DNA of 64,000 bases from assembly GCA_030062745.1 (NCBI GenBank), contig CP099842.1, forward strand, positions 19,935,822 to 19,999,821, in the 5' to 3' direction. The stretch comes from Capitulum mitella (Eukaryota > Arthropoda > Thecostraca > Pollicipedomorpha > Pollicipedidae). Below the pieces are notes generated by a model, which ran no database searches, was not told the DNA's origin, and saw nothing but the letters and a program-made list of their open reading frames with translations. Positions 12,878 through 25,500 of this stretch are shown here, one piece after another. Position numbers and translations under genes: made by a program. Positions within the stretch are counted from its first letter, which is position 1, and every line of letters begins with the position of its first letter.

Positions 12878-14207
12878 AGACCTGATTCATTGTCATCCAC
12901 TCGTGAAAATGCTGAGGAAAATGCCAGTGCTCAGGATCATAATAAGCGTCCGAGGAAAAGCTTAAGCAATTGTTGCAACATCTGGTTTATGTGATCGCAA
13001 TCGTTAGGGTCTTCTCTTACCCCACTCTCCGTTATATGCAAGGTCGATTATGTGGATATAGAGTTGGAAAAAATTTCTGTATGGAAAATAATTCATTGGA
13101 CCCTAAAATTCAACACTGATAACTTATTAACAAAACTCTACTTTGTAAATTCAAATTCAACCCTGTAACTTATTTAACAAACTCCTAAAAAAAAAAAAAC
13201 ATAAATGGCAAAGTATCTGTACGGAACTCCAATTGGTGTAAACATACCAGATAAACACATAAAAAAAGTGAGAAATCCATACCAAAATAACTTTCTGTAT
13301 GGAAAAGCTCCATACCAGCTGTATACAAAGTTACGCCCCTGGTTAATTAAGGGCGACTGGCCAGCAGTCCTGGGTCCTGATGTGCATGGACAGTAATATC
13401 AAAATTGCTTCGGCAAACTGAGCCTTCAATATTAGTTCCACTTCCAATATGCCATGACCTTCAATGCCGACATCCATCGGATTATCGAACCAAAAGCTGA
13501 TAATGCACTGCTGTACACCTTAAATACGATAGGCACCCTAAATCACCCTAAAAAAGCCATTTGGCTTCAACATTCGTGGGACCAAAAACAGATGCTACTT
13601 CAATAATGTGTACTACGCAGATCGTCGGGCGTGGGCAGACGGCAGCCGATGCGAAGTACGTAGTAAGCAATTTCATGCCACGTTCTTACGTTTGCAACTC
13701 AAGGGCCCGATCGACTCTTTTATCCAGTTGGTATTCCTTATCCGTGCAAAAGCTGATGAGCGTGTGGCGTGCAGGGAAGAGCGCGCGTTTGACGTTTGCT
13801 CGGTGTAATTTCCCGGCCCCGGTCCCGGCTCCGGTGATTTGGATTATGGACGATGCGTCATGTCTGTTCCTTAATGGTATTATTTTTAAGTTATTATTTT
13901 TCGAAGCTCAGACCATGACAATGCACTAAGCTTGCGGGTTATACTGTGGTAGACTTGTGCTTGACATCTTTTGGGTGATCTGGATCAGGATTTGAATCCC
14001 AATGGCTTGAACCGGATCAACATTTGAATTGCGCCTGTTTTTTTTTTTAAATTCCGGATCCGGATCAAATGTGACTGACGCACATCTTGTTTGGGAAAAT
14101 TATGCGTTTTGTTCCAGCACAAAGTGGCCGAAATATGATAACGACGGCGTGATTTTAGGCGGTTGCGTCCCTGTCTCTATTTTGGGATGTTGCGTCTGTA
14201 TCTGGTC
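12878..14207. other. Gene-free repeat-rich spacer
   Basis: It holds no supported gene. It contains copy B of the dispersed fragment (13302-13352) and, at 13975-14090, a stretch of GGATCCGGATCAAATGTGA-type sequence related to one near 17060-17160. Confidence 0.4.
13302..13352 (+). repeat. Dispersed repeat fragment, copy B
   Basis: It shares GGAAAAGCTCCATACCA and ACAAAGTTACGCCCCT, in order, with the fragment at 10641-10690. The family is unknown and no coding potential is recognised. Confidence 0.55.
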
Positions 14208-15872
14208 CAGGAGCCCCTCTGCACCCTCGTAGTTTCCGGGGACTTTTTTGCCAGCTTAGGTTAGGTTTCCCCTTGCTCTTACAGGACACTTTTAGTGGTC
14301 ACGGGCCGTCTGACGTGTCAAGTTCATCTAGAGGTATCAGGCTCCTTTCACAGTTTCACTTGTCCCTCAGGACGTCTCAGGCGCTCCTATGACAGTTTCA
14401 GGGGCACCTCGGACGGTTTCAAGAATCCAGCTGGCAGTTTCAGGGACGCTTAAACCATCTCAAGTTTCCTCCTTCCGTCCTTGGGACATCTTTGCCACCT
14501 AAGGAACCCCTCAGGCAGTGACAAGGGCTCTTTGTAAGTCTCTCTCTCAGCCGTGACAGAGGCGCCTCTAGCAATCCTGTAGGTTCTTTGGCCGTTTCAG
14601 GGGCTGTCTGGGCGTCTCAAGGTTTGATAGTTTCAGGGGCCTGTCTGGTCGTCTCAGGAGACCCTATTGATAAAGACTGCTAGCTAGCAGTCTCAAAGGC
14701 CCCTCTCTAGCAGTCTCATTGGGTCCTCTGTTCAGGTTCCACTCCTGTCGTCTATTGGGAACATTTTGGCCGTCTCGACCTCTGACAGTTACAAAAGACC
14801 TTTTTGGCGATTTCAGGGCTTCTGAACGTCTCCGGTGGTCTCCATCATTGTTTATGGCTCCATGGCTCAGGGATCTTCTTCTGTTACATGGCGACATATC
14901 TGACAGTCTGTGGGCCCATTTAGCTGTATTAGGGGCCTTTGTTGGCGTTTCCAGGGCCTAACTGGCAGTCTCTGGGGGACCTTTTCCGTGCCAGGAACCC
15001 ACCTTACACACTCGGCGGACTATCTGGCCGTCCAGACCCCCTTCCCTTCCGTACCTAAGACCTATTGCCGTCTGCCTCGCAGGGGCCCTCTAACATTTTT
15101 GACGGCTTCAGAGGTCAACTGCCGTGTAAGGGCCCATCTCGCCCTCTCAGGACCTCCCTGACCTTCCCAGGGTCCCCAGATGCTTCAAGAACTCCTCAAC
15201 GTTTCAGAAAGACCAGTGTAGCCCATCTGGGCCCCTCTTGAGATGGAGGTCACCGATGAATCCCCGTTCAGGGAACCCCTCTGGCGAGCCAGGAACTCCT
15301 TATGCCGTCCTAAGCGCCTCCTTAAGGTCTTGCCATCTTAGGGTCTACCTGACACTTTTAGAGGTCCCATGGACCCTTTCCCGTTTCCGGGCTCCTCTTG
15401 AGGTCCCAGGGACCCCTCGAGTTCTAGGGGCCCTTCTATCCACCTTAGGGACCATCTTGCAGTCTCAGGGTCTCATTAACCCTTCCCGGGACCCTCTGAC
15501 TGCATCAGGAACGTCAAGATTTTCACACAGGCCCGTAAAACACAATCGGGGCCCCTGTGAAATTCCAGGGGGCCCTATGTCGTCCTAGGGACTCACTCCT
15601 CATCTTGGCCGCGTCAGGAGCGCTGTGACCCTTTTAGAGGTCTCAGGGGCACTCTACCGTGTTGGGCGCTGTTGTGCTCTCAGGGTCCTTTGAGAGCTTC
15701 AGGGGTCCTAAGCATCTCAGGGGTCATCTAATTCTCCCAGACACCCCTTCTGCATCAAGAACCCGCCACGTTTTCATAGAGGCCCGTGAAACTCATACGG
15801 GCCCTTCTGGACCCCTTTCAGCTATGAGAGGGGCCGCTTCTCAGGCCTCGGGGAGGGGGATGCGGTCGTCCC
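14208..15872 (+). repeat. 1.65-kb composite repeat, copy 1
   Basis: The stretch is built of many degenerate units of very roughly 30 bp around CGTCTCAGGGGCCCCTCTGG. It is collinear with 31743-33372: both begin AGGAGCCC.TCTG...CTCGTAGTTTC and share the order of variant units throughout, such as CAGTTTCAGGGGCACCTC and CTTAAACCATCTC. The copies are clearly diverged. There is no long ORF, so it looks like a dispersed element made from an old minisatellite rather than a gene. Confidence 0.75.
14675..14692. repeat. 18-bp perfect palindrome
   Basis: GACTGCTAGCTAGCAGTC is its own reverse complement. It lies inside the composite repeat and has no known function. Confidence 0.8.
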
Positions 15873-15893
15873 ATCGCCCCTTGGATCCGCGTC

Positions 15894-15904
15894 TGTATAT
15901 ATAC

Positions 15905-15962
<58 letters not shown>
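15894..15962. repeat. (TA)n microsatellite
   Basis: An almost uninterrupted TA run directly after the composite repeat, with a few C interruptions at its left side. Confidence 0.9.
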
Positions 15963-15966
<4 letters not shown>

Positions 15967-16234
15967 TTGCGTACAATTAATGAGCTTCTTGTGCGTTTGT
16001 TACATGTTTCCGATCAGGTATTTCGGTGAGTGAGTGAGTCGTATTTGAGGTTGCCAATTGTCATTTATATTAATGGTCAGCTACCTTTCAAAGAATCCGT
16101 TCCTCCTTTTACGGCAATGCCAATGAACCTAATATGTTTAGCATTCAAGTTTACCAAAAATGAGCATGTACTTTGAGATAATCTACGACACTTCTTAGGT
16201 AATAGAGCCTGTATAAATGAAGTAATACTGCCCA

Positions 16235-16343
<109 letters not shown>

Positions 16344-16448
16344 CTAGTTTTATAAAATGTCTAGGTCCATAAAATAAACCTAGGTCTATAAAATGCGCAA
16401 AAATGACATTTTTGTTGCACTTTACATGCATATGGAAAATGGCTATAT

Positions 16449-16457
<9 letters not shown>

Positions 16458-16502
<45 letters not shown>
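16458..16502. repeat. (TA)n microsatellite
   Basis: A pure TA run of about 22 units, the third microsatellite within 600 bp. Confidence 0.9.
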
Positions 16503-16505
<3 letters not shown>

Positions 16506-17895
16506 TGGACTGTAAGGAATATTGCCTGTAATTAAGTAGGCTCTGCTTCCTAGATACTTCACTGACGTAACAGGTAAAGAGGTAATGTTACGTCCCTGAT
16601 TAAGAGGTAAGGTAAGAGGCAAGAATGTAGAATAGTTTTAGTATGCACCTAAAATTAGAGCATAGCCACGGCAGTCATAGCTTCAGGTGTTCGAACGTAG
16701 CAGCTTTAGCTACTGTCCACTGCCAGCTAAGCTTGCTATTTGCTTTCCGGTAAATATGTCTCAACCTACCTCTTATGGGTAAGTATGTTTCAAATAGCTG
16801 GACTCTGGAAGTTGGGACTTGGCGGGACTGTGAAAGAGAGTTGGTTGTTTGGCTCATTTGGCATCCTCTCTAACGTAATTTGGTTTGTTGAGTTACTACT
16901 TGGAGGTATTCTTCATAAGCATACTGCCATGTTATTTTATCACCCTGCTTTACAAATACCATTTGGTCACACTGAATCATACTGACGCTGTAGTTGATCC
17001 CGATGAAAATCAGGATAAAAAAGCTTGGATGCGGATGAACATATGTATCAGGTTTTGAACTTCGATCCGCATCAAATGTGATTCACGGCTGCGTTTTCAA
17101 AACGTGACCGGATCTAATCCGATTTGCCCAAAAAAAAAACATACTTTCTTGATCCGGATCAGAACCAAGCACAGTTCTGGTAACTGTACTTGCGTCCACG
17201 GGGAATGAAATTTCAGTACGACGTAAAACTAAAATTTGGAGACTTTTTCATATAACATGGACAATCGTGCGTTGCCAGGAAGAGCCCGGCAGTCTTGGCA
17301 GCTGGGTAACATTGCCTCGATTGCGTCATGGTTCCACCAATGGCACGATTGCTCCACGTTTTTCGTTCGGTCACGTTCACAGAACGAAAACTGGTTAGCA
17401 TGACGCAACACATTTTCGGATTTGGCTGGGGTAAGAATACTCAAAAAGAATATGATGAAACTGCTGTATTTTCATACGTTTGCTTGACACCATATGACCC
17501 ACATAACACTATAATAGCGATAAGCTTTGTGTTGACGCCTTCAGCATGATTACGGTTAATAAACGCCACTGAATGCGAATAGACACAAACCCCAACACGA
17601 AAATATAAAAAGTGCGATACAGAGTGGGATGCTAGCGCGACGGCCACACTCGTGCGTTCAATGGTCGAGACAAGTCATCACACAGTATATTCTTCAAAAC
17701 GGATCACACGACACAATGCGCAACAATTAAAAACTGCCGCGTTGATGGCATAGCTTATGCAGATGTTCTAGTCATTACCTGCCGAAAAGAGGGGGCAAAC
17801 CGCTGGCCAGAGCGATAATGTTCCGTGTCATGTCACGGGATGCAAGACCGCGGTGCAAAGCATCCACCAGACGTTTCCGCTGCAACACCAGACAT
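16503..17895. other. Gene-free spacer
   Basis: No supported gene. A GGATC-rich stretch at 17060-17165 is related to 13975-14090. A partial inverted repeat TTTTCGTTC...GAACGAAAA lies near 17358-17390. Confidence 0.4.
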
Positions 17896-17964
17896 TCATG
17901 GCCCGCTCCCTATTCTCGTGTTTTGCCGTCCAGGCAAAACACGAGAATAGGGAGCGGGCCATGA
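17896..17964. repeat. Perfect 32-bp inverted repeat, 5-nt loop
   Basis: Arms 17896-17927 and 17933-17964 are exact reverse complements separated by GTCCA. Outside the perfect stem the arms keep pairing imperfectly (TGCAACA...AGAC against GTCTGTTGCA), so transcribed RNA would fold into a hairpin of roughly 45-50 bp. No coding role is seen. Confidence 0.9.
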
Positions 17965-18306
17965 GTCTGTTGCAATTTGCATTACGGCACCTGCGTCCCA
18001 CGAAGATTCTCTATGTTTTCATGTGCTCTACGAACGTCCTCATCATCCACAGAACTTGGTTTTGCGCAGAATGACCCGTCGTCGCGTGCAGTTTCCTCAC
18101 GATGGTGCCCCACCTGGTCATAGAACCGTGAAGCCATGCCACAGCAAAAAGCCACGGGCGATGCCACAGATAAACCTCGTTCCAAAGATAGCGTTGCGGA
18201 GTCACGGAGTCCCGCCGTACCATACGCGGCATCACGAAGGCACCCGAGTCACACACTGCGTCACGGATTTATACCGTGTTCCACCACTGCGGACGCACAC
18301 AAGGCC

Positions 18307-18359
18307 GTGATGCCATGCCGTGCCACCATGCGTGGCATGGTGGCACGGCATGGCATCAC
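18307..18359. repeat. Perfect 24-bp inverted repeat, 5-nt loop
   Basis: Arms 18307-18330 (GTGATGCCATGCC...) and 18336-18359 are exact reverse complements around the loop CGTGG. A second, shorter inverted repeat (GTGATGCCGTGAT at 18362-18374, ATCACGGCATCAC at 18423-18435) encloses an ATC/ATG-rich run immediately after it. Confidence 0.9.
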
Positions 18360-18361
18360 AC

Positions 18362-18435
18362 GTGATGCCGTGATCATGATCATCATGATCATCATGATCA
18401 TCATCATCGTGATCATCATGGCATCACGGCATCAC
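18362..18435. repeat. ATC/ATG low-complexity run inside a 13-bp inverted repeat
   Basis: The interior is repeated CATGATCAT/CATCATGAT. The flanking 13-mers are reverse complements. A 25-bp direct duplication (ACCGTGCCTCAAAATCCGAA...) follows at about 18435-18486. Confidence 0.8.
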
Positions 18436-18486
18436 ACCGTGCCTCAAAATCCGAAGCGGCACCGTGCCTCAAAATCCGAAGCGGAG

Positions 18487-19378
18487 TTTCAGTACGACGC
18501 GACCCACCGCCCTGCCGCCGAGCCTCAGCGCGCCACAGTCCGGGTCGCGGCGGTCGTGTGGAAAACGCGGGCCCGGCGTGACGGCCACCGTAAAACACCA
18601 CGGTCGGCCTGTGTCGGAGGCGAGTGCGGGTGCGTCTCGGCCTGTGTCATGACGAGGTTTGCCATGGCGATTAAGTACTCGCAGTATTCCCCCGGTGTCA
18701 TACTCGCTGACACGATCCGCTGTTCACGAATCTCGGAAAAGGTCGGTGACGGCGTCGTGACGCCCAGAACAACGTCTGCTATCAGAGAGCAAGCAAGCCG
18801 TGCGCACCACCGCATGATACAAAGCAGACAACTGAACACGTCACGAGACGGACCACGTATCACTCCTACATCACAAAGTGCAGAGAACGCTCCGTCAACA
18901 TAGGCACATCAGATACGGACTTTCCAGGCACATAAGAAGGCGACAAGCTGAACACATTGGTTCGTGTCATGATGCTACACCCTGTGGACCTCCTATCCTT
19001 GTGCTCATCCGGTTATCCGGTGCTGAGGGCGCCAAGAAACCCCAGCACCCCCGGCTGCGAGCGAACGTTTCCAGGCTCCGAAGCCGGACCCCGAGCCCAG
19101 CAGGCACTGTCCCGATCACAGCTCTGACGGCGAACAGACACACGGCACGTCAGCTGACGTCTGACGCGCGGACACGGCACCGCACCGCTCCCGCTCCGCC
19201 GAAACAGGTGAGGGACGGTGGCGTGGCCGCTGGCCTTGCGACGGCGGCAGCGCCCCCGGCGCCGGTCGGCTGCCCAGCTTCACAACCACCTCTGCCGACA
19301 GTCTCACGCCCGACGGCCAGACCAGCCTGACGTCCTGCCGGTGCCGCCGTCAGCCGGAGGGAACGTCGCCGAGGGACA
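18487..19378. other. 3' flank of SPTLC1
   Basis: It lies downstream of the SPTLC1 stop codon on the minus strand and probably contains its 3' UTR. A minus-strand 112-codon frame at 18525-18863 has a hydrophobic start but no recognisable family. I do not call it a gene. Confidence 0.4.
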
Positions 19379-19546
19379 CTAGGCGATGACGTAGCTGGCG
19401 GCCTTGACCAGCGCCGCCCTGATGTCGCTGATGTCGTCCGGCTCCATCAGTCGGGTGCACGTCAGCCGGATGGCCGGCGGCGGCAGACAGTGCTCCTCCT
19501 GCTCCAGGTAGCGCGCCAACGTCAGCGCCACGCCCTCCTCGCGACA
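19379..19546 (-). CDS. SPTLC1: SPTLC1 exon 11 (C-terminus)
   Basis: The acceptor is GTTTCAG and the stop is TAG at 19379-19381. It encodes [20 protein letters not shown], then [20 protein letters not shown] and a short helical end. The [11 protein letters not shown] block corresponds to EEKCLPPPSIR of vertebrate SPTLC1. Confidence 0.95.
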   Translation of the reverse strand, partial: CREEGVALTLARYLEQEEHCLPPPAIRLTCTRLMEPDDISDIRAALVKAASYVIA

Positions 19547-22500
19547 CTGAAACGTCGACAGAGAACGTCAGTTCCGAACAGATACTGCAAACAGGTCAGC
19601 GTCGGTACCACCCCTTTCTCGTAAGACTGGAACGTCGACAGGGAAAACAGACAGCAGGGAAAGAATTTTGTTTATTACGACTAGTCTGGGACCTGGTCTC
19701 CATACGCCCTAGCAAACCCTGGACGGCTGAAATCCACCGCTAATATTCCGCCAAACACATGCTGAATGTGTAATGGACTGACGCCATGTCCATGGATGCA
19801 CCATTAACCTGTCAACGAATGTCACAAAATGAAATATGCAATCGTCGAGGCAGTCTCAACTCTGAACTCAACTGGTGCACATGGTCGAAACAGAAACCAA
19901 ATTACACTGGTCGGGACGTAATCATTTTTGTTTTCCAATGTGCTGCGATCACGGAAACAAAAGCGACACACTTTCATAAACGTACAAAAGGACGTGAGAC
20001 ATAAGTCTTATCGCAACCTTGGAAGCGAAGGCGTTTTCCTGTGAGCCAAGCCATATGTCACATTATCATGGTCGCAGAGGGCAAGGAGCAAGGCAAAACG
20101 ATACCTGACAGCCTAAAACAACGCTTATTCTCACGGAAAAACACTTGGAAAACCAGGAGATAGAGCGCGTGAGAAACACCAGCTGCTTGATGAACAGTAA
20201 GGTCGCAGGCGACGTTAATAACGCACGCCTTCGAGCTGGCTTTTCCTATTCCAGCGCCGCAAAATCACGGTATACCTGACACGATGTGAAAACATTGCAA
20301 GTACGGCCGAGTCTCCACGAATTCCGCTCCCTCATTCTGCATCGGCCACGAACGATAAATCAGACCACGGCTCCGTACGGACGGCGAGACCGTCTCCACC
20401 TCCATGAATGCCCTTAATCGCCCCCATGTTTCCGTGGGTCCGGGGCCGGCCCGCGGGTCCTCTGCCGCAGCTCGACCCATCTCCCACAACTCAGCGGCCG
20501 GCGGTCAGCCCTGTCCGTCCGCCCAAACCGGCCCGACCACCGCCGCCGCCCACAGCCGATCGGTTCCGCGCGCTGCAGAGCGATTTTTTACGGCGACAGC
20601 GGCGACAGGGGCGCCGGCGCGGCGGGAGCGGGCGCGGACGGCGGGCGTGTCGGCGGCTGCAGGCCGGGACGGTGACGGTCTAATCGGCCGCCGCTGCACC
20701 TCTCGCCGGGCCGGCCACTCGACCTAGGCCGAGGGCGGCCCGGCACCGCTGCCAACCGATCACGGACGCCATCCGCTCCTGGGCCGGACCAACCACCGTC
20801 AGCGGGCCGTGGCGGTGGTGCGGCTTTACTCTGTGCCGGATTATCGTCACTGTCCTGCCGATTGACCGAAAGAGCCAGGGGAGCCGCTCCAACCACGCTG
20901 ACGATCACACGGAGCACCGAGCCCGGACAACCAGACCGGACTGCGCTGGCGCACCGACCGCGCAGCCGAGTCCCACCACTCAGACCCACCTGGTCCACTA
21001 TGGTCTGCAGCGTCTTCTCGTTCTGACGCCGGTCGGCGTGAGGCTCAGCCAGCTGGAGGAACTTCACCGGAGAGATCTCGTCACCTGAGAGGCGCAGCCT
21101 GGCACGAGAAAAACAACAATCAACGGGTGATGTGTAAACTGACGGTGTATTTATCACTGCGGCGCGGATATCGCCTGAGAAGACAAGAACTAAACGTTGC
21201 GGATGAGCCTGACTGAAGAGATGTTATCAGGCGGCGGAGGGCGCCGGCACAAACACAATGATAAATGGTCCAGGGTAAAGCACTTGCTTGTTGGCGAGGA
21301 TTGGCGATAAATAAGGGTGTTGCAACCAGAGGTGGGAGGCTCTAACAAAGGAAGGACGAGACAGGACTGAGAAGATGGGAATATCTTGTTGTCTGACGAC
21401 GATTTTCCGCCACGCATGTCCTTCAGGCGTATGCTCAAAAGCAGAGGTGACTTCAATGCCTTGCTCACACAGATCCAATCAAAAACGTCCGATTTTTATT
21501 CAACCTCGTCGAGTAAGCTGAAGTGGCAGCCGCGGTCTGCATCTCCTTGCGATTTGTATGCTAGTAGCATTGTATAGTAGTATGCTCAAAGGCAGAGGTG
21601 ACTTCAAGGCCTTGCTCACAGAAATCCAACTAAAACGTCTGATTTTTACTCAATCTCGCTGAGTGAGCTGAAGTGGCAGCAGCGGTCTGCATATCCTTTC
21701 GATTAGTATATGTATACGTAATTCAATTTCCTCTTCGTGCACAGTCAAGATATGGCATCAAATAATTCAATGCCCTCTTGGTGCAGTCAGGATGTGGCCT
21801 CAATCAGCACAGCACGCCGACAGGAACGACGCGGCTCAGATGCGTCTGATGCGAGTCCAGCCATTTTGTCACCAGGGGCCCCGTAAACAATCCAATATTT
21901 TGCGACTGACGGCACGTTAATGGGCGTGCTAAAAAAAAAAAACAGAAACACACACACGTCTGTAAAGGCGCAACCAAGCCTCGGTTGCACTGATCACTTG
22001 CCTGGAGAGACAAAAAATTTATGACGGCGATGAATGTCATCATGACCGAGAAGACAGTACAGTCCAACGCCACCGATCTGTCAAACCACGGACACGAACG
22101 GACGCCCGCTCGGACACGGGCCGACGTTCGGCGGCGGCCGACAAGGACGCGGCGCCCGCCCTCCCGCGGCCCGCTCGACAGGCCGGCTCGGGCCGCCCCG
22201 CCCGAGCGCTGACGCGGCGGCACCTACCCGTGCAGGCCGGAGAGCGCCTGGTGCATGTCGCGGCAGACGGCGCGCAGCCGGGCCGTCATCTCCGGCTGGC
22301 CGTCCAGCAGGTCGATCACGCACATGGCGGCGGCCGCGCAGAGCGGGGCCAGCGCTGCCGAGAACACGTACCCTGCGGCAGGCGACAGGCGAGGCCCGGC
22401 TGACGGTGGCGGGTACATTGTGCGCCGGCCGACTGCAAGAGGCCTCGCGCGGCGACGGAACGGACCGTCGCTCATGCCAGGCAAACCAGACAGACTCGAT

Positions 22501-25500
22501 TTTTTTTCGGTTTGATCCATGACTTCGTTTCACCACACCGGAAAGAATGTCGTCGGGTGAACATGGTCATGACAACCTTCTAGCCTGATGCACACGCATC
22601 GCACAAAATTCACCAAGCAGCCAAAGCCCAGCAGGGTGCCGCACACCACCGTGGTAGACCAACGAGCTGTCAACAGTACATTTGAATAGCAACCAATCTC
22701 CCACACTACCACTTCCGTTCAACACCATCCCAGTTATACCCGTCCTCTCACCGCTGTCTAGTTGTTAACACTAGCAGTTCACCATTACCGTAGCGTTAAC
22801 ATTGTCCCCTTACATCGTAATGCCATCAATGCCATCCGGGCGTATTTGCCCAAGCCGTCCCAGCTCCATCTCCACCCGACCACCGCCGTCCCAACATTAG
22901 AGTCCCGCTCACCGCCGTACTTACCCTGTCCGCTGAGCCGCTGGTGGTCGGCCACGTAGAAGGAGCCGGTGGTGAAGCCGCCCACAGAGCCGAGCGCCGC
23001 CTCCATACTCACCGATATCAGGTCCACATCACGGGCCTGACGGGACGCCGACACCGCCGTCACGGGCCGTACAGCGGTGCACGGGACGGGGACCTAGTCC
23101 TACTCTCACGAGTCGCTAAGGGGCGGGGGATGTCAGGCTCCGGTGAAATGGAGTAAGGTTCTCATCACTGGTGAAAGGAGGTGAGATCTTCATCGGCGGA
23201 TGCAAAACAAACGATTCTCGGACAGCGCAGTTAAAATCATTTTTGCGGCTGCCGCTCGGCAGGGTAAATGTCACGGGCCGCAGGGCTAGGACGCACGTGA
23301 CGGAATCGTGCGATCACAGACGATCACGGATCGAGACGATGTCAGCTGTCACTGAAGACAGGATCACTCATCCCTGATCTACCAACAGCGGCCACCGACA
23401 GCAAAAACACCGTTCATCCGATCAGAACGACTACACCGGAGACCACCACGGCACGGTCGACGCCGGCCATCGCCATACGCAACAACCACAGCGCGGCCCG
23501 ACTCCAGCACCGGCGGCGTTCACCGCGACCGGAGCCCGGCCGTGACTGCCGCGCCCGTCCGTGACTCACCGTGGCGCCGAAGTGTTCCGTGACGCCGCGG
23601 CCAGTGTCGCCCAGCACGCCGAACGAGAGCGACTCGTCGATGAACAGGCGTAGTTTGTGCGTCTCCTTGAGCCGCAGCAGCTCCGGCAGCGGGCAGACGG
23701 CGCCCGTGTTGGCGTAGATGCCTTCCACCACCAGGAACTTGCGCATCACGGCTGCCTGCTTCGGCTTCTGTCGACGGCGCGGCGGCGGTCAGAAACGGCG
23801 GTCAGAGGCGACGGTCAGAGGCGGTGGTCAGAGGCGACGGTCAGAGGCGACGGTCAGAGGCGGTGGTCAGAGGCGACGGTCAGAGGCCGTGGTCAGAGGC
23901 GGCGGTCAGAGGCGACGGTCAGAGGCGGTGGTCAGAGGCGGCGGTCAGAGGCGACGGTCAGAGGCGACGGTCAGATGCAGCGGTCAAAAGCGGCGGTCAG
24001 AGGCAGCAGTCAAAGGTGGTCCGCTTTGTGGCCTCACACAGCGCCGCGCCGGAACCGTTTCGGCCTCGGGCACAGCACCGACCAACAAGCACAGCACCGA
24101 AGAGAGGTGTAACTGTATATCGATCAACGGGCGGTCCACCAGCTGACGGTCCCGACGCTACTTCCCAAGGTTCCAAATCGAGCCCGCAGATGGATCGGAT
24201 GCAAGCACTATGGGCACAAATAAGCCAACCACCCGTCTCTGACTGCTGGGTGCAGTCCTGCTTTGTCTTCAGGACCGCCTGTCCGTTACTCAAGGTCATT
24301 TCCTGGGTCCGTCACACCCCAGCCCGCTGCCCGAGACGTCCGCGGCGCGGCGCCCCGTGACGCTCGCTCACCCGGCGGTCGGCCTGGGCCTGCTGGTCCA
24401 GCAGCCGCTCCAGGTGCGCCGTGTCGTTGTGCCTGAAGTAGCGGACGTCGCTGCGGGACGCCTGCAGGCCCTTCTGGATGGCGAAGCAGACCGCCTCGTC
24501 CCTGTCAGGGGGAGCGCGTGCAGTGGTTACTGTCCTCGCCTTGAAACCGAAAGGTCCCCTGTTGTCCGGGTAATAAAAGTTGGATTTCGCTGTTCTCCGC
24601 GACAACCGTTGCGAGGGACTGCAGCTCGAAATGACCCTAGCAGTCGAGAGCTAGAGACAGATGGTCCAACAACCAGCCCGCGTCCCTGTCACAGCACCGT
24701 TCGACAATCTAGTCACGACGCAACGCTTCAGGAGCCCCAGCCCACGCTTAGCAGCCGCAGTCACGACGCGAAAAGCCGCGGACCAGTTTCCACGGCGGAA
24801 AAACCGAGACCATACCAGCCGGCGGCGGCCGAAAGCCGTCAACAAACAACCACGGCTTACAGTTGCGGCCCGCCGGCCGGACGCTGACCGAATGCCGGCT
24901 TGAGTTTCCGATTTCTCCGTACTGCAGGGCGGCGAGAGGCGGTAACGCTGCAGGCTTCCCGCGGGGCCGCACGTCAACAAATCGGCGCCCACTCACGCGA
25001 AGATGACGTCTGCCCGTTTGGCGTAGGCGGGGATGGCACTGGCCACGGTCGAGAAGCCCAGCGAGTACAGCACCGACTCCTCAGTGCCCATGAACTCGGA
25101 GATGCGCTTTTCCAGGTCCAGGTGCACATCTGAGGGCGCCGGACCGTCAGCACACAAAGACATACAGTTCGGAGAGGCTGTGTGTCACAGCACGCCCACG
25201 GATCGTCATACAGGATCGCTAAAAACGCAGGGGATGGACGGATGTGTACGGCAAAAGCACGAGGAACACAGGAGGCCAAACCCAAGGCGAGAAACTGTCG
25301 CATTTCCTCTTTTACAAGCTTAAATCCACTTTTTGTTATTCTACATCCGAAGCGGTTTAGTCATTACATAAAAATCAGCTTTAAACGCAAAACTAAACCA
25401 ACAAGGGAACAAACATACAGATCACTGCTGACGAGGGTAGGGTCCTTCAGCATGTCCATTCAGGTGACCTATATAACGTACGTACTTGACATTTATGGCA

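Noticed and set aside
18525-18863. Minus-strand 112-codon frame with a hydrophobic start, possibly a secreted peptide precursor
   Set aside because: No recognisable peptide, no convincing dibasic processing pattern and no promoter; it lies in the repetitive 3' flank of SPTLC1.
18136-18903. 255-codon plus-strand frame
   Set aside because: It runs through the ATC/ATG run, two hairpins and a direct duplication; low complexity with no domain.
23657-24360. Arg/Gly-rich 140-178-codon frames on the plus strand
   Set aside because: They are translations of the 13-bp minisatellite, which keeps several frames open, and are antisense to SPTLC1.
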